From NCBI GenBank assembly GCA_000585075.1, contig JEMY01000002.1:1-61970 (forward strand): 61,970 nt of DNA. Reading direction: 5' to 3'. The DNA is from Candidatus Accumulibacter regalis. GTDB taxonomy: Bacteria; Pseudomonadota; Gammaproteobacteria; Burkholderiales; Rhodocyclaceae. A model generated the notes under the pieces. That model worked only from the letters and a program-made list of their open reading frames with translations. It had not been told where the DNA came from and did no database searches. The translations under genes were made by a program, and so were the position numbers. Shown in pieces: positions 1-9,608 of the stretch; position 1 is the stretch's first letter; every line of letters begins with the position of its first letter.

Positions 1-58
1 CATTATAACCCGAGCGCTTGGCCTGGCGGTAAAGAACGGGGAATATTTTCACAGACTC

Positions 59-445
59 TCAGCCCTTCTTCTGGATCAGCTCGATCTTGTAGCCATCGGG
101 ATCTTCGACAAAGGCGATCACCGTCGTTCCGTGTTTCATCGGACCCGCTTCGCGCGTCACTTTCCCGCCACGCGCCTTGATCTCCTTGCAGGCGGCGTAG
201 GCGTCGGCGACTTCGATGGCGATGTGGCCGAAGCCATTGCCGAGTTCGTAGGCCGGCGTATCCCAGTTATGGGTCAGTTCAAGGACAGCTGCTTCCGACT
301 CCGGGCCGAAACCGACGAAGGCCAGCGTGAAGCGCCCGCCCGGATAATCCTGGCGGCGCAGTTGCTGCATTCCCAGGACCTCGGTATAGAAAGCCAGCGA
401 GCGGTCGAGATCGCCCACGCGCAACATGGTGTGCAGAATTCTCAT
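59..445 (-). CDS. gloA: Lactoylglutathione lyase (glyoxalase I)
   Basis: Cytosolic metalloenzyme that isomerises the hemithioacetal of methylglyoxal and glutathione to S-lactoylglutathione. The 128-residue protein is one compact VOC-fold unit and begins [10 protein letters not shown]. The four metal ligands of bacterial Ni-type GloA are visible as H5, E56, H74 and E122, in the same positions as in the E. coli enzyme. I place the start at 445 because an AGGAAAG ribosome site lies directly upstream and the family begins there; an open frame continues far upstream but has no homology-like content. It is the last minus-strand gene of the window and stands alone, with the plus-strand OmpA-type lipoprotein gene starting on its other side. 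Confidence 0.96.
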   Translation of the reverse strand: MRILHTMLRVGDLDRSLAFYTEVLGMQQLRRQDYPGGRFTLAFVGFGPESEAAVLELTHNWDTPAYELGNGFGHIAIEVADAYAACKEIKARGGKVTREAGPMKHGTTVIAFVEDPDGYKIELIQKKG

Positions 446-829
446 GATCTTTCCTTTCCGGGTTGGGCTGGTGGCCGTCAGGCGCTGTCTTGAGTTTTGC
501 TCCGATCGGCGTTCCAGGCGCGCGAACCTGCGCGGAAGAGCAGAGCAGGACTGGCGATGCGCGCGACTGCCCGAAAAAGATACACCAGAAGTGTGGTCTG
601 TGGTCCACTTGGCTTCGGCGCCGGTCTGACGAGTGGTGTGCGAAGATGGCCAGGTGTCCCTCTGCAGGCCGCTACGCGCGCGGCGGTCTGCTCGGGGAGT
701 GGCCTTGCGCCGGGATGACGATGGGCATAACGTGCTTCCCTCGGTCAAAGGATCGGGCAGTGCCAGCGTGTCGCCAAGCATTCGCGGCGATGCTCCGACA
801 CTTTTCAACACGCGACGGAGGTAATGAGC
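446..829. other. Intergenic region between divergent gloA and OmpA-type lipoprotein genes
   Basis: About 380 bases between two divergently transcribed genes. Open frames here have no recognisable product and look like chance frames of GC-rich DNA. Both promoters must lie here, but no convincing -35/-10 pair stood out. Ribosome sites are clear at both ends: AGGAAAG for gloA and GGAGGT at 817-822 for the lipoprotein. Confidence 0.5.
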
Positions 830-1495
830 ATGAAAAAGATTGTCATCTCGCTGGTAACGATGGCCCTTGCTGCAAGCGGACTGTCCGGTTGCGCCAACAT
901 GAGCGAAACGCAGCGCGATACAGGAACCGGTGCCGCCATTGGCGCAGTCGCTGGGGCGGTAATCGGTCGCGCTACGGCCGGCGGCAACAAGGGCCGTAGT
1001 ACGGCCACCGGTGCCGCCATCGGTGCCGTGGCCGGTGCTGCCGGCGGTTATCTGTGGTCGCAGCGCATGCAGCAACAAAAGGCCTCGATGGAGCAGGCCA
1101 CACAGGGTACCGGTGTCGCGGTGTCGCAGACTGACGACAATCGCCTCAAGCTGGACATCCCGAGTGATATTTCCTTTGATGTCGGCCGTTACAACATCAA
1201 GCCGAACATGGGCCCGGTACTCGACGGCTTTGCCGCGAGTCTGAACCAGCATGCGGTGACCACCGTGACCATCGTCGGACACACCGACAGCACCGGCAGC
1301 GATGAGATCAACGACCCCTTATCCGTTAACCGTGCAGCCGCGACGCGCGACTACCTCGTCGCCCGGGGCGTGGCCGCCGGCCGCATCGCCATCGATGGCC
1401 GTGGTTCGCGGGAGCCAATCGCCGACAACGCCAGCGCTGCCGGGCGGGCGATGAACCGCCGCGTGGAAATATTCGTCGCCGAGCCCGCGCGCTGA
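830..1495 (+). CDS. OmpA-family lipoprotein with glycine-zipper motifs (YiaD-like)
   Basis: Envelope lipoprotein predicted to tether the membrane to peptidoglycan. The first 20 residues are a lipoprotein signal ending in a lipobox (LSGC, lipidated Cys21). Two Gly/Ala zipper stretches ([13 protein letters not shown] and [13 protein letters not shown], roughly residues 40-75) follow, a potential membrane hairpin. The C-terminal part, roughly 105-218, is an OmpA/Pal peptidoglycan-binding domain with the GHTDSTG motif and the NRRVEI ending. Two in-frame ATGs occur at 824 and 830. The GGAGGT at 817-822 sits one base from the first and seven from the second, so 830 is the better start. The build matches YiaD-like proteins. 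Confidence 0.9.
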   Translation: MKKIVISLVTMALAASGLSGCANMSETQRDTGTGAAIGAVAGAVIGRATAGGNKGRSTATGAAIGAVAGAAGGYLWSQRMQQQKASMEQATQGTGVAVSQTDDNRLKLDIPSDISFDVGRYNIKPNMGPVLDGFAASLNQHAVTTVTIVGHTDSTGSDEINDPLSVNRAAATRDYLVARGVAAGRIAIDGRGSREPIADNASAAGRAMNRRVEIFVAEPAR

Positions 1496-1539
1496 GTAGT
1501 TCGCGGCGGTCTAGTCCAAGATCTGCTGTCGCCCGCTGG

Positions 1540-2301
1540 CTACCATTGCGGGCAATTCGCCGCGAGTCGTTTCAGTTCCAGCCGTGCAGCTCGGTAATCG
1601 GGGTACAGACCGGCGACGACCGCCCAGAAGCGCGGGCTGTGGTTCATCTCGCGCAGGTGTGCCAGTTCGTGGGTGACGACGTAGTCGGTCACCTCTGGCG
1701 GGAAATGAATCAGCCGCCAGTTGAGGTGAATGCCGCTGCGCAGGCTGCAACTCCCCCAGCGCGTTCGCGCCGATGACAGCGACAGGGCGGGCGGCGTGAC
1801 GCCGAGGAGCGGCGCGTAGTGAGCGAGGCGCTCGGCGAACAGCTCGCGGGCTTTTTCGCGCAGCGCCTTCTCGAGTACGCGCGGCGCATCTGTCGGCGCG
1901 CGCAGGCAAAGGGTGAGCGTCGGCTCGCCGGCCTGCAGGTTCCAGACGCAGCGATTGGCACCGATGGCCAGGCGGATGCGCAGCGGCCCGCCGAGCACCG
2001 GCAGTTGCAGTCCATCGCTGATCGACAGCGTTTCGTGAGCGCGGCGAGTCGACCATTCGTCGAGTTTCTCGCCGATCCATCGGCCATGTCGCAGGAGCAT
2101 CGTCTCGACGTCGCGCAGCGAGGCGCGGCGTGGCGCGCCGACGCGCAGGCCGCGATGGTCGATGGTCAGGCCGATAGTGCGCCGGCTTGCTCGCCGCAGG
2201 ATGTAGGCGACCGTGCGCTCACCGAGTTCGATGGTGCGTGCCGTTTCTCCGGCGGGCAGCGAATGCTCGTCGGAGGCGGCGGCTTCAGGCAGCCACGGCA
2301 T
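1540..2301 (-). CDS. YgjP-family (DUF45) zinc metallopeptidase-like protein
   Basis: Putative cytosolic zinc hydrolase of the YgjP/DUF45 family (253 residues, normal for the family). The diagnostic C-terminal half carries the TRWGSC block, then HELAH (an HExxH zinc site) followed by the MNHSPRFW block that supplies the third ligand. The physiological substrate of the family is not settled. The gene overlaps the 3' end of plsC by 17 bases and is the last gene of the glyQ-glyS-gmhB-plsC run, so it is probably cotranscribed with them. It converges with the OmpA-type lipoprotein gene 44 bases away. Confidence 0.88.
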   Translation of the reverse strand: MPWLPEAAASDEHSLPAGETARTIELGERTVAYILRRASRRTIGLTIDHRGLRVGAPRRASLRDVETMLLRHGRWIGEKLDEWSTRRAHETLSISDGLQLPVLGGPLRIRLAIGANRCVWNLQAGEPTLTLCLRAPTDAPRVLEKALREKARELFAERLAHYAPLLGVTPPALSLSSARTRWGSCSLRSGIHLNWRLIHFPPEVTDYVVTHELAHLREMNHSPRFWAVVAGLYPDYRAARLELKRLAANCPQW

Positions 2302-3040
2302 CTGCGGCAGCGGCGGGCGCCGGGTAACGGTGTGGCGAGATGCGGCGCATTTCTTCCTCGATCCAGGCCGCGGCGAGGGCGTTGATCCTGGCCGCCGATT
2401 TCTCGCCCGGGTCGATCGGCGGGCCGACGCTGACGGTGATCAGGCCGCGCTTGATCCGGAAGGCGTTCCTTCCCCAGATTTCGCCCGCGTTGTGCGCCAC
2501 CGGCACCACCGGGACGCCGGCGCGAACCGCCAGATGCGCGCCGCCGGGCTTGTAACGACAGGTCTCGCCGGGTGCGACACGGGTGCCTTCGGGAAAGATC
2601 ACCACCCAGTAGCCAGCGGCGAGGCGGTCGCGTCCCTGGTCGAATATCTGTTTGAGCGCGTCTTTGGCCGCCGCACGGTCGATCGAGATCATTTTCAGCG
2701 CCGCCAGGCCCCAACCAAAGAAAGGCACGCGCAGCAGCTCTTTCTTGAGCACGAAGACCAGTGGCGGAAAGACCTCCTGCAGGCCGACCGTTTCCCACGC
2801 CGACTGGTGTTTGGCGAGCACCACCGACGGCGTTGGAGGAATGTTTTCGCGGCCGATTACCTGGTAGCGGATGCCCAGAACGTGGCGCGAGAGGGCCATG
2901 AAGCCGCTGCGCCAGAAGGCGATGATCGTATAGCGCGCAGCGATCGGCAAGGCGATGGCGAGCGAGACGAGCACCCCGAACGGGATCGTCCACACGCTGA
3001 CCAGGAGCAGGAACAGTGTCGAGCGGATGGCGACCATCAA
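2285..3040 (-). CDS. plsC: 1-acyl-sn-glycerol-3-phosphate acyltransferase
   Basis: Inner-membrane acyltransferase that makes phosphatidic acid from lysophosphatidic acid and an acyl donor. An N-terminal hydrophobic stretch (about residues 5-35) is followed by the LPLAT domain. Acyltransferase motif I reads HQSAWE, so the usual catalytic HX4D has Glu in place of Asp; motif III is FPEGTR, and VPVAHN provides motif IV. From memory, HX4E is common among betaproteobacterial PlsC proteins, so I read this as a working variant. The start overlaps the gmhB stop by four bases (ATGA type), implying translational coupling. A second ATG three bases downstream is an alternative start. Confidence 0.94.
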   Translation of the reverse strand: MMVAIRSTLFLLLVSVWTIPFGVLVSLAIALPIAARYTIIAFWRSGFMALSRHVLGIRYQVIGRENIPPTPSVVLAKHQSAWETVGLQEVFPPLVFVLKKELLRVPFFGWGLAALKMISIDRAAAKDALKQIFDQGRDRLAAGYWVVIFPEGTRVAPGETCRYKPGGAHLAVRAGVPVVPVAHNAGEIWGRNAFRIKRGLITVSVGPPIDPGEKSAARINALAAAWIEEEMRRISPHRYPAPAAAADAVAA

Positions 3041-3576
3041 GACGAGAGCAGAATATGCTCGGTGGCCGCCGCCAGATCAGGAAAGACCAGCGTGCCTTCC
3101 GGCAGGCCACCGGCCTCGACGGTCTGCGCTCCCAGGCCGGTCAGGACGAGCAACGGCTGGGCGCCGACCGCCGCGGCGGCAAGCAGGTCGCGCAGCGTAT
3201 CGCCGACTGCCGGGACGCCGTTCAGGTCGACGTTGAAGCAGTCGGCAATACGCTCGTACATCCCCGGCTTGGGCTTGCGGCAGGCGCAATGCGCGTCGAC
3301 CGAATGCGGGCAATAGAAAATGGCGTCGATACGCCCGCCACAGGCCTGCACCGCACGGCACATCTTGTCGTGGATGGCGTTCAGCGTGTCCATGTCGAAG
3401 AGCCCGCGGCCGACGCCGGACTGGTTGGTGGCCAGCACCACCTTGTAGCCCGCCTGATTGAGGCGGGCGATCGCTTCCAGGCTGCCCGGGATCGGCCGCC
3501 ATTCGGCCGGCGACTTGATGAACTGCTTCGAGTCGTAGTTGATGACGCCGTCGCGGTCAAGGATGACGAGTTTCAT
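3037..3576 (-). CDS. gmhB: D-glycero-beta-D-manno-heptose 1,7-bisphosphate 7-phosphatase
   Basis: HAD-superfamily phosphatase that removes the C7 phosphate of heptose bisphosphate in ADP-heptose synthesis for the LPS inner core. The nucleophile and acid are D7 and D9 in the LDRDGV motif. The structural zinc site of GmhB is visible as C89, H91, C97 and C99 (CPH...CAC). Length 179 is typical. The start overlaps the glyS stop by four bases and the stop overlaps plsC, a tight glyS-gmhB-plsC arrangement often seen in betaproteobacteria. Confidence 0.96.
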   Translation of the reverse strand: MKLVILDRDGVINYDSKQFIKSPAEWRPIPGSLEAIARLNQAGYKVVLATNQSGVGRGLFDMDTLNAIHDKMCRAVQACGGRIDAIFYCPHSVDAHCACRKPKPGMYERIADCFNVDLNGVPAVGDTLRDLLAAAAVGAQPLLVLTGLGAQTVEAGGLPEGTLVFPDLAAATEHILLSS

Positions 3577-5645
3577 ACGGCCAGCTTGGAGATGTCGGCG
3601 ACCGCATTGAGCTGGTCGAAAAGCGCTTTCAGGAGGCCCAGACGGTTGCCACGCAGCAGGGGTTCGGGAACGTTGACCATCACTTCGGCGAAGAAACGGT
3701 CGACCTCGGCACGTACCGACGCGAGCACCTTCAGCGCGTCGGCGTAGTCCTCGTTGGCGACGTGCGACCTGACCAGCGGGGCGATCAGCAGCACACGTTC
3801 GAAGAGCGCTTTCTCGGCGTCTTCCTCGAGCAGCGCGACGTCCGGTTCGGGCAGCCTGGCGTCGGCTTTTTTCAGGAGGTTGCCGATGCGCTTGTTGGCC
3901 GCGGCCAGGGCCAGCGACTCGGGCAGTCGTTGGAACTCGCGCACCGCCGCCAGGCGGGCGGGAACCCGGTCGATCCGTGTCGGTTGCTGCGCCAGAACCG
4001 CTTCGACGACGTCGATCGAGTGACCGGCGTCTCTCAGCATTCCGCGCAGACGGTCGAGCATGAACGCCAGGAGCGGCTGCTCGACCGCTTCGAGCTTGAT
4101 TCCCTGCGCGCTCAGCGCCTGGCTCGCCTGGCCAATCAATTCCGCCAGGTCGAGCGGCAGCGGCGTCTCCATCAGGATGCGCAGAACGCCGAGGGCGGCG
4201 CGGCGCAGGCCGAAGGGATCCTTGTCGCCGGTGGGCAGCTGGCCGACGCCGAAGAAACCGACCAAGGCGTCGAGTTTGTCGGCCAGAGCGGCGGCGCAGG
4301 CGATGTTCCCCTGCGGCAGGGCATCGCCGGCAAAGCGCGGCCGGTAGTGTTGCTCGACGGCGTCGGCCAGTTCCGGCGGATGGCCTTCGTGGAGCAGGTA
4401 GTAGCGGCCCATGGTCCCCTGCAACTCGGGAAACTCGCCGACCATGTCGGTCAGCAGGTCGACCTTGGCGAGCTGGCCGACCGCTTCGGCGACCTGGCCG
4501 TCGGCACCGAGCTTTTCGGCAATGCTGCGCGCGATGCGGCCCAGGCGCTGGGCCCGGTCGCCCAGCGAGCCGAGCTTGTTGTGATAGACGACTTCACCGA
4601 GACGTCCGGCGCGGGTGGTGAAACCGTTCTTGCGATCCTGGTTGAAGAAGAAACGCGCATCGGCCAGGCGCGGGCGAACGACGCGTTCGTTGCCGCTGAT
4701 GATGGCGCCGGGATCGTCGACCTGCATGTTGGAGACGATCAGGAAGCGGTTGAGAAGCTTGCCGTTGGCGTCGAGCAGCGGGAAGTACTTCTGGTTCTGC
4801 TGCATGGTCAGAATCAGGCATTCCTGTGGCACTTCGAGGTATTCGGCCTCGAACTCACCGGCATAGACGACCGGCCATTCGACCAGCGCCGTGACCTCGT
4901 CAAGCAGGCCAGCGGCCGGATTGATGCTGGCGTCGAGCCGCTTTGCGGCCGCGTCGAGCTGAGCGGCGACCGTGGCACGCCGTTCGGCGAACGAGGCGAT
5001 GACCTTGCCGGCGGCGAGCTTGGCGGCATACTCGGCCGGGTTGCCGACGACGATCTCGCCGGTCGACAGGAAGCGGTGGCCGAGGGTGCTGCGGCCACTG
5101 CGCAGGCCGAGCACGTTGCCGGCGACGATCGTGTCACCGTGCAGGAGGATGAGGCTGTGAACCGGGCGAACGAACTGGTGTTCGGAGTCACCCCAGCGCA
5201 TCACTTTCGGAATCGGCAGCTTCTTCAGTGCCTGGGCGACGATTTCGGCGAGATGCACGTCGAGGTTCTCGCCCTTCTTCTCCAGCCGGGCAACGAAATA
5301 CTCACCCTTGCCGTCGGCGGCCCTGTGCAGTTGCTCGAAACTGACGCCTGCCGAGCGCATGAAGCCCTCGAGTGCCTGCGTTGGCTTTCCGGCCGCGTCG
5401 AGCGCTCCACCGACCGCCGGGCCCTTACGTTCCAGGACGCGGTCGGGCTGGCGTGCGGCGACGCCGGTTATCGTCATGGCTAGCCGGCGGGGAGTGGCGT
5501 ACGGCGTGCAGACGCTGTCGTCGGCGGTGAACTGCTGCCCTTTCAGGGCCGCATGAACGGCGTCGGCGAAAGCTTCGGCGAGCTGGCGCAGCGACTTGGG
5601 CGGCAACTCTTCGGTGCGCAGCTCGATCAGGACGGTGTCGTTCAT
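3573..5645 (-). CDS. glyS: Glycyl-tRNA synthetase beta subunit
   Basis: Beta subunit of the bacterial alpha2beta2 glycyl-tRNA synthetase, responsible for tRNA recognition and needed for charging. The 690-residue product starts MNDTVLIELRTEELPP, the characteristic N-terminus, and matches the length of the E. coli protein (689). The open frame runs 37 codons further upstream into glyQ, but the conserved start lies one base after the glyQ stop. The C-terminal region (about 580-690) has the anticodon-binding character of the family (EDYADALKVLASVRAEVDRFF). Cotranscribed with glyQ upstream and gmhB downstream. Confidence 0.97.
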   Translation of the reverse strand: MNDTVLIELRTEELPPKSLRQLAEAFADAVHAALKGQQFTADDSVCTPYATPRRLAMTITGVAARQPDRVLERKGPAVGGALDAAGKPTQALEGFMRSAGVSFEQLHRAADGKGEYFVARLEKKGENLDVHLAEIVAQALKKLPIPKVMRWGDSEHQFVRPVHSLILLHGDTIVAGNVLGLRSGRSTLGHRFLSTGEIVVGNPAEYAAKLAAGKVIASFAERRATVAAQLDAAAKRLDASINPAAGLLDEVTALVEWPVVYAGEFEAEYLEVPQECLILTMQQNQKYFPLLDANGKLLNRFLIVSNMQVDDPGAIISGNERVVRPRLADARFFFNQDRKNGFTTRAGRLGEVVYHNKLGSLGDRAQRLGRIARSIAEKLGADGQVAEAVGQLAKVDLLTDMVGEFPELQGTMGRYYLLHEGHPPELADAVEQHYRPRFAGDALPQGNIACAAALADKLDALVGFFGVGQLPTGDKDPFGLRRAALGVLRILMETPLPLDLAELIGQASQALSAQGIKLEAVEQPLLAFMLDRLRGMLRDAGHSIDVVEAVLAQQPTRIDRVPARLAAVREFQRLPESLALAAANKRIGNLLKKADARLPEPDVALLEEDAEKALFERVLLIAPLVRSHVANEDYADALKVLASVRAEVDRFFAEVMVNVPEPLLRGNRLGLLKALFDQLNAVADISKLAV

Positions 5646-5646
5646 C

Positions 5647-6552
5647 TCATTGCCCCTCGTCGCCGGTGGTCGTCTTGCACATCGGGAAACCGAGCGCCTG
5701 GCGGGAATCAAGGTAAGCCTGCGCGACTTCACGCGCCAGCGCGCGCACGCGGCCAATGTAGGCTGCGCGTTCGGTCACCGAGATGGCCCCGCGTGCGTCG
5801 AGCAGGTTGAAGACGTGCGAGCACTTCATCACCTTTTCGTAGCCGGGTAGCGCCAGGCCGACGGCGATCAGGCGGCGGGCTTCGGATTCGTGCTCGCTGA
5901 AGTGCCGGAAGAGCATTTCGACGTTGGCGTACTCGAAGTTGTACTTCGACTGCTCGACCTCGTTCTGGTGAAAAACGTCGCCATAGGTCACGCGATAGCC
6001 TGGACCCTCGGCCCAGACCAGGTCGAAAACGTTCTCCACCCCTTGCAGGTACATCGCCAGTCGTTCGATACCGTAGGTGATCTCGCCCAGTACCGGTTTG
6101 CAGGCCAGCGAACCGACTTCCTGGAAATAGGTGAATTGAGTGACTTCCATACCGTCCAGCCAGACTTCCCAGCCGAGTCCCCAGGCACCCAGCGTCGGGC
6201 TTTCCCAGTCATCCTCGACGAAGCGGATGTCGTGCGCGGCGGTATCGATGCCGAGCGCGCGCAGCGACTCGAGATAGAGATCCTGGATGTTCGCCGGCGA
6301 GGGCTTCATGACCACCTGATACTGGTAGTAGTGCTGCAGGCGGTTCGGATTCTCGCCGTAGCGACCGTCCTTCGGGCGGCGCGACGGCTGTACGTAGGCC
6401 GCGTTCCACGGTTCCGGGCCGATGGCGCGCAGGAAGGTCGCCGTGTGGAAGGTGCCGGCACCGACTTCGACGTCGTAAGGTTGCAGCAGCACGCAGCCCT
6501 GTTGATCCCAGAAATTCTGGAGACGCAGGATGACTTCCTGGAACGTAGGCAT
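5647..6552 (-). CDS. glyQ: Glycyl-tRNA synthetase alpha subunit
   Basis: Catalytic class II subunit of heterotetrameric glycyl-tRNA synthetase. The 301-residue product begins [15 protein letters not shown] and contains the highly conserved LLQPYD, GAGTFH and QPSRRP blocks near the N-terminus, the ENPNRLQ block and the [12 protein letters not shown] block. I chose 6552 because the family N-terminus starts there; a 19-codon upstream extension has no family features. It is the first gene of the glyQ-glyS-gmhB-plsC-ygjP run and lies 140 bases after the end of lnt, in which I see no clear terminator. Confidence 0.97.
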   Translation of the reverse strand: MPTFQEVILRLQNFWDQQGCVLLQPYDVEVGAGTFHTATFLRAIGPEPWNAAYVQPSRRPKDGRYGENPNRLQHYYQYQVVMKPSPANIQDLYLESLRALGIDTAAHDIRFVEDDWESPTLGAWGLGWEVWLDGMEVTQFTYFQEVGSLACKPVLGEITYGIERLAMYLQGVENVFDLVWAEGPGYRVTYGDVFHQNEVEQSKYNFEYANVEMLFRHFSEHESEARRLIAVGLALPGYEKVMKCSHVFNLLDARGAISVTERAAYIGRVRALAREVAQAYLDSRQALGFPMCKTTTGDEGQ

Positions 6553-6692
6553 GGGAAAGTTTCTGAACGAACGAAAAGCCGGGATTTTACTTGGTTTCTG
6601 GCCCGACAAGAACCGTGTTCGAGCGCACCGGCGACGATCGACGGCAGCGCGCTGCGGGCACCGTCACTCGTCTGCAGGCGCGGGCGGGACGC

Positions 6693-8246
6693 TCACGACG
6701 AGTATCCGTGCCGTCGTCTCGCGCCGGCCAACACGATCACCAGCATGGCCGCCAGGGTCAGCGCCGGCCAGTTTCCCCAGCGCACGAAAGGCGTTGCGCC
6801 AGCGTAGCCCTGCACCTTGTCGACCAATGCCCCGCGGGTGAACGGCGGCAGGAGCGAGCGCACGCGGCCATCGACATCGACAATCGCGGTCATCCCGGTA
6901 TTGGTGGCGCGCAGCATCATGCGGCCGCTTTCCAGGGCGCGCATCTGGGCAATCTGCAGGTGTTGTGCCGGCGCCAGCGAGTCGCCGAACCAGGCAACGT
7001 TGGAGATATTGACGAGTAGCGTTGCCGCCGGCAATGCGCCGATGATCTCTTCGCCGAAGGCGTCTTCGTAGCAGATGTTGACGGCGACCTGCTGGCCGGC
7101 CAGCTGCAGCGGTGGCTGGCGTGCCGTGCCAGCGGTGAAGTCGGACATCGGGATGTTGGCCATGGCCATGAACCAGGCAAAGCCGGGCGGTACAAACTCG
7201 CCGAAAGGCACCAGATGCACCTTGCTGTAGCGCTGCGAAGGGCCGGCGCCGAGGCTCACCGCGGCATTGAAATATTGCCCGCCTTCGGCGACGGCGATGC
7301 CCAGCAAAAGCTCGCCCTGTCGGCGCAGGGCCAGCTTGCGCAGTGCGTCGAGGTAGTCGGCGGGAACCTGGTCGAGAAAGGCGGGCAGGGCGGTCTCCGG
7401 GAGGATCGTCAACTGGGCGGGATTTTCCTGCGCCAGCCGGTAGTAGGTGCGCAGCGAATCGACGAAGCGCTCGGGACGCCACTTGATTTCCTGTGCCACG
7501 TTGCCCTGCAACAGGGCCACGGACAGCGGTTCGCCAACCGCTTGCGTCCAGCGCACTTCACGCAGCAAGGCACCAGCGCCAAGGAGCAGCAGCAGAGTCA
7601 GCAGGGGCAGCGCCGGCAGGCGGCGCACGTGGCGGCCACGGTCGTGCGTCGGCGAGCGGAGGGCGCGCCTCAGCTGCTCGTAAAGCAGCGCTCCGGCAAG
7701 TGCCGCCGACAGCGATACGCCATAGACGCCGAGGCCTGGCGCATAGCCGGCGAGCGGGCTGTGCGGAAGCTGCGCGTAGCCGGCGGCGAGCCACGGGAAG
7801 CCGGTGAACACCCAGGCGCGCAGCCATTCGGCCAGCGTCCACAGGCTGGCGAAGAGCAGTGCCCGCGGCAGCCAGCCGAGCGCCGCCAAACGAACGAAGA
7901 GCGCCCCGGCGAGCGCCGGAAACAGGGTCAGTACCAGGCAGAAAAGAACCGTCGCCAGGCCCGCCAGCCAGGCGGGCATGCCACCGAAGACGCTGAGGCT
8001 GACGTAGACCCAGGTCACGCCGGCGAGGAACAGGCCAAAGGCGAAAGCGGCGCCGAGCAGGGCCCCGCGCAGCGGGCTACGCTGGCCGGCGGCCTCGGCG
8101 CAGAGGAGGCCGAAAAGGCCGCCGAGGCTCAGCCAGTTGATCGGAAACCAGCCGAATGGCGCAAAAGCGAAGACGCCCGTGGCGCCGATCCCCAGCGCTG
8201 CCAGGAGCCGCCAGCGCAAGGGCCTGCTAGGCAGGCGCGTCGGCAT
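6693..8246 (-). CDS. lnt: Apolipoprotein N-acyltransferase
   Basis: Polytopic inner-membrane enzyme that adds the third acyl chain to the N-terminal cysteine of lipoproteins. About six hydrophobic segments occupy residues 10-225, followed by a periplasmic nitrilase-type domain. The catalytic triad is visible: E284 (LPETALPAF), K342 (SKVHLVPFGE) and C392 (ICYED). A final membrane helix lies near 490-508. Length 517 is typical. The start overlaps the end of corC by 20 bases, and the order miaB-phoH-ybeY-corC-lnt is the classical one. Several lipoproteins in this window would be substrates. Confidence 0.96.
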   Translation of the reverse strand: MPTRLPSRPLRWRLLAALGIGATGVFAFAPFGWFPINWLSLGGLFGLLCAEAAGQRSPLRGALLGAAFAFGLFLAGVTWVYVSLSVFGGMPAWLAGLATVLFCLVLTLFPALAGALFVRLAALGWLPRALLFASLWTLAEWLRAWVFTGFPWLAAGYAQLPHSPLAGYAPGLGVYGVSLSAALAGALLYEQLRRALRSPTHDRGRHVRRLPALPLLTLLLLLGAGALLREVRWTQAVGEPLSVALLQGNVAQEIKWRPERFVDSLRTYYRLAQENPAQLTILPETALPAFLDQVPADYLDALRKLALRRQGELLLGIAVAEGGQYFNAAVSLGAGPSQRYSKVHLVPFGEFVPPGFAWFMAMANIPMSDFTAGTARQPPLQLAGQQVAVNICYEDAFGEEIIGALPAATLLVNISNVAWFGDSLAPAQHLQIAQMRALESGRMMLRATNTGMTAIVDVDGRVRSLLPPFTRGALVDKVQGYAGATPFVRWGNWPALTLAAMLVIVLAGARRRHGYSS

Positions 8247-9066
8247 GCCGGGGTCCGGAGACGAGGAGGGTGTAGATGCGGCGAGTGTCGACGCGCAGGA
8301 CCTGAAAGCTGGTGCCGTCGATGGCGATCGTCTCGTTGACGGCCGGCACGCGTCCCGTTTGCCGCAGGATCAGGCCGCCGACCGTGGCACTCTTTCCGTC
8401 GCCGAGCGAGGTTCCGAAAGCGTCGTTGAAGTCGTCTACCGAGGTGTTCGCCTTGACCCGGTAGAGGCCGCTCTGGTCAAGGTGGATGTTGTCATCCTCT
8501 TCGGCGAAATCGTACTCGTCCTCGATTTCGCCGACGATCTGCTCGAGCACGTCCTCGATGGTGATAAGGCCGGCGACGCCGGCGTATTCGTCGATGACCA
8601 CCGCCATGTGGTTGCGCGAGACACGAAACTCGCGCAGCAAGCCGTCGAGGCGTTTGAATTCCGGGACGAAGATCGCCGGCCGCACCCAGTCGCGCAGGCG
8701 GAAATCGTCCCCGCGCTGCACGCGCAGCAGGTCCTTGGCCAGCAGGATGCCGATTACCTGGTCGCGATTGCCCTCGACGACCGGAAAACGCGAGTGTGCC
8801 GTACGATTGACCTGGGCGATGATCGTTTCCAGGGAATCCTTGGCGTCGATCACTTCCATCAGCGGGCGCGGGACCATGACTTCCCGCACGGTGACTTCCG
8901 AAGCGGCCAGGGCTCCTTCAGTGATGCTCAGCGCGTCGGCATCGAGCAGTTTGCGCTGGTGCGCCGATTGCAGCAGTTTGATGAGTTGTTCGCGGTCTTC
9001 CGGCTCGCGCATGAGAAGAGAGGAAAGGCGTTCGAGAAAACCCGGGGTGCCGCTACTGGTGGTCAT
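8227..9066 (-). CDS. corC: CorC/HlyC-family CBS-pair protein (YbeX)
   Basis: Soluble CBS-domain protein of the CorC/YbeX family (279 residues), named for a role in cobalt and magnesium efflux and located in the ribosome-maturation operon. The order of parts is a short N-terminal arm, paired CBS domains (about residues 70-190, with VPRPLMEVIDAKDS and the second repeat around VIDEYAGVAGLITIEDVLEQIVGEIEDE) and the CorC/HlyC C-terminal domain (about 205-279). There is no membrane DUF21 domain, as expected for CorC as opposed to CorB. Cotranscribed with ybeY (74 bases upstream) and lnt (overlapping). Confidence 0.93.
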   Translation of the reverse strand: MTTSSGTPGFLERLSSLLMREPEDREQLIKLLQSAHQRKLLDADALSITEGALAASEVTVREVMVPRPLMEVIDAKDSLETIIAQVNRTAHSRFPVVEGNRDQVIGILLAKDLLRVQRGDDFRLRDWVRPAIFVPEFKRLDGLLREFRVSRNHMAVVIDEYAGVAGLITIEDVLEQIVGEIEDEYDFAEEDDNIHLDQSGLYRVKANTSVDDFNDAFGTSLGDGKSATVGGLILRQTGRVPAVNETIAIDGTSFQVLRVDTRRIYTLLVSGPRHADAPA

Positions 9067-9140
9067 AGGCTGATCTTTGAGGACTGAGGCGATAGCGGCG
9101 ATGGCCTGGGCGCTGCCAGCGATTCAGCGCCACTATCGCA

Positions 9141-9608
9141 TCACTCCTCGTTGCAGTACGGATCCGGATAGCCGAGGTCAGCCAGGATGCTGCGCTCGAG
9201 GTCCTCCATCGCGGCCGCCTGTTCCTCGCTTTCCTCGTGGTCGTAGCCCTGCAGGTGCAGCATGCCATGCACGACCAGGTGCGCGTAGTGCGCGTCCAGC
9301 GATTTGTCCTGTTCGGCGGCCTCGCGGGCGACGACCGGCACGCAGAGGACCAGGTCACCGCAAAGCTGCGGCTCGAGCGCGTAGGGGAAGGAGAGGACGT
9401 TGGTCGCGTCGTCCTGGCTGCGGTACTCGCGGTTCAGCCGCCGCCCTTCGTCGGCAGCGACGAAGCGCACGGTCACCCGCCCGTCCTGGTTTCCGCTCTC
9501 GGCCAGCGCCGCGCGTGCCCAGGCGCGTACGCGCGGCTTCTTCGGCAGGTCCTGGCGGTCGCAGGCGTACTGGACTTCGATCTCCAGCGGCTCAGTTTTT
9601 TTCGGCAT
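9141..9608 (-). CDS. ybeY: Endoribonuclease YbeY (rRNA maturation)
   Basis: Zinc-dependent single-strand endoribonuclease involved in 16S rRNA 3' maturation and ribosome quality control. The signature HxxxHxxxxxH is present as [11 protein letters not shown], giving ligands H114, H118 and H124; the preceding TNVLSFP block is also conserved. Length 155 is typical. The start overlaps the phoH stop by 17 bases. Confidence 0.96.
   Translation of the reverse strand: MPKKTEPLEIEVQYACDRQDLPKKPRVRAWARAALAESGNQDGRVTVRFVAADEGRRLNREYRSQDDATNVLSFPYALEPQLCGDLVLCVPVVAREAAEQDKSLDAHYAHLVVHGMLHLQGYDHEESEEQAAAMEDLERSILADLGYPDPYCNEE

Noticed and set aside
3762-5483. 573-codon plus-strand frame antisense to glyS
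   Set aside because: It is the mirror of a highly conserved gene in GC-rich DNA, where antisense frames are expected; no ribosome site or family motif.
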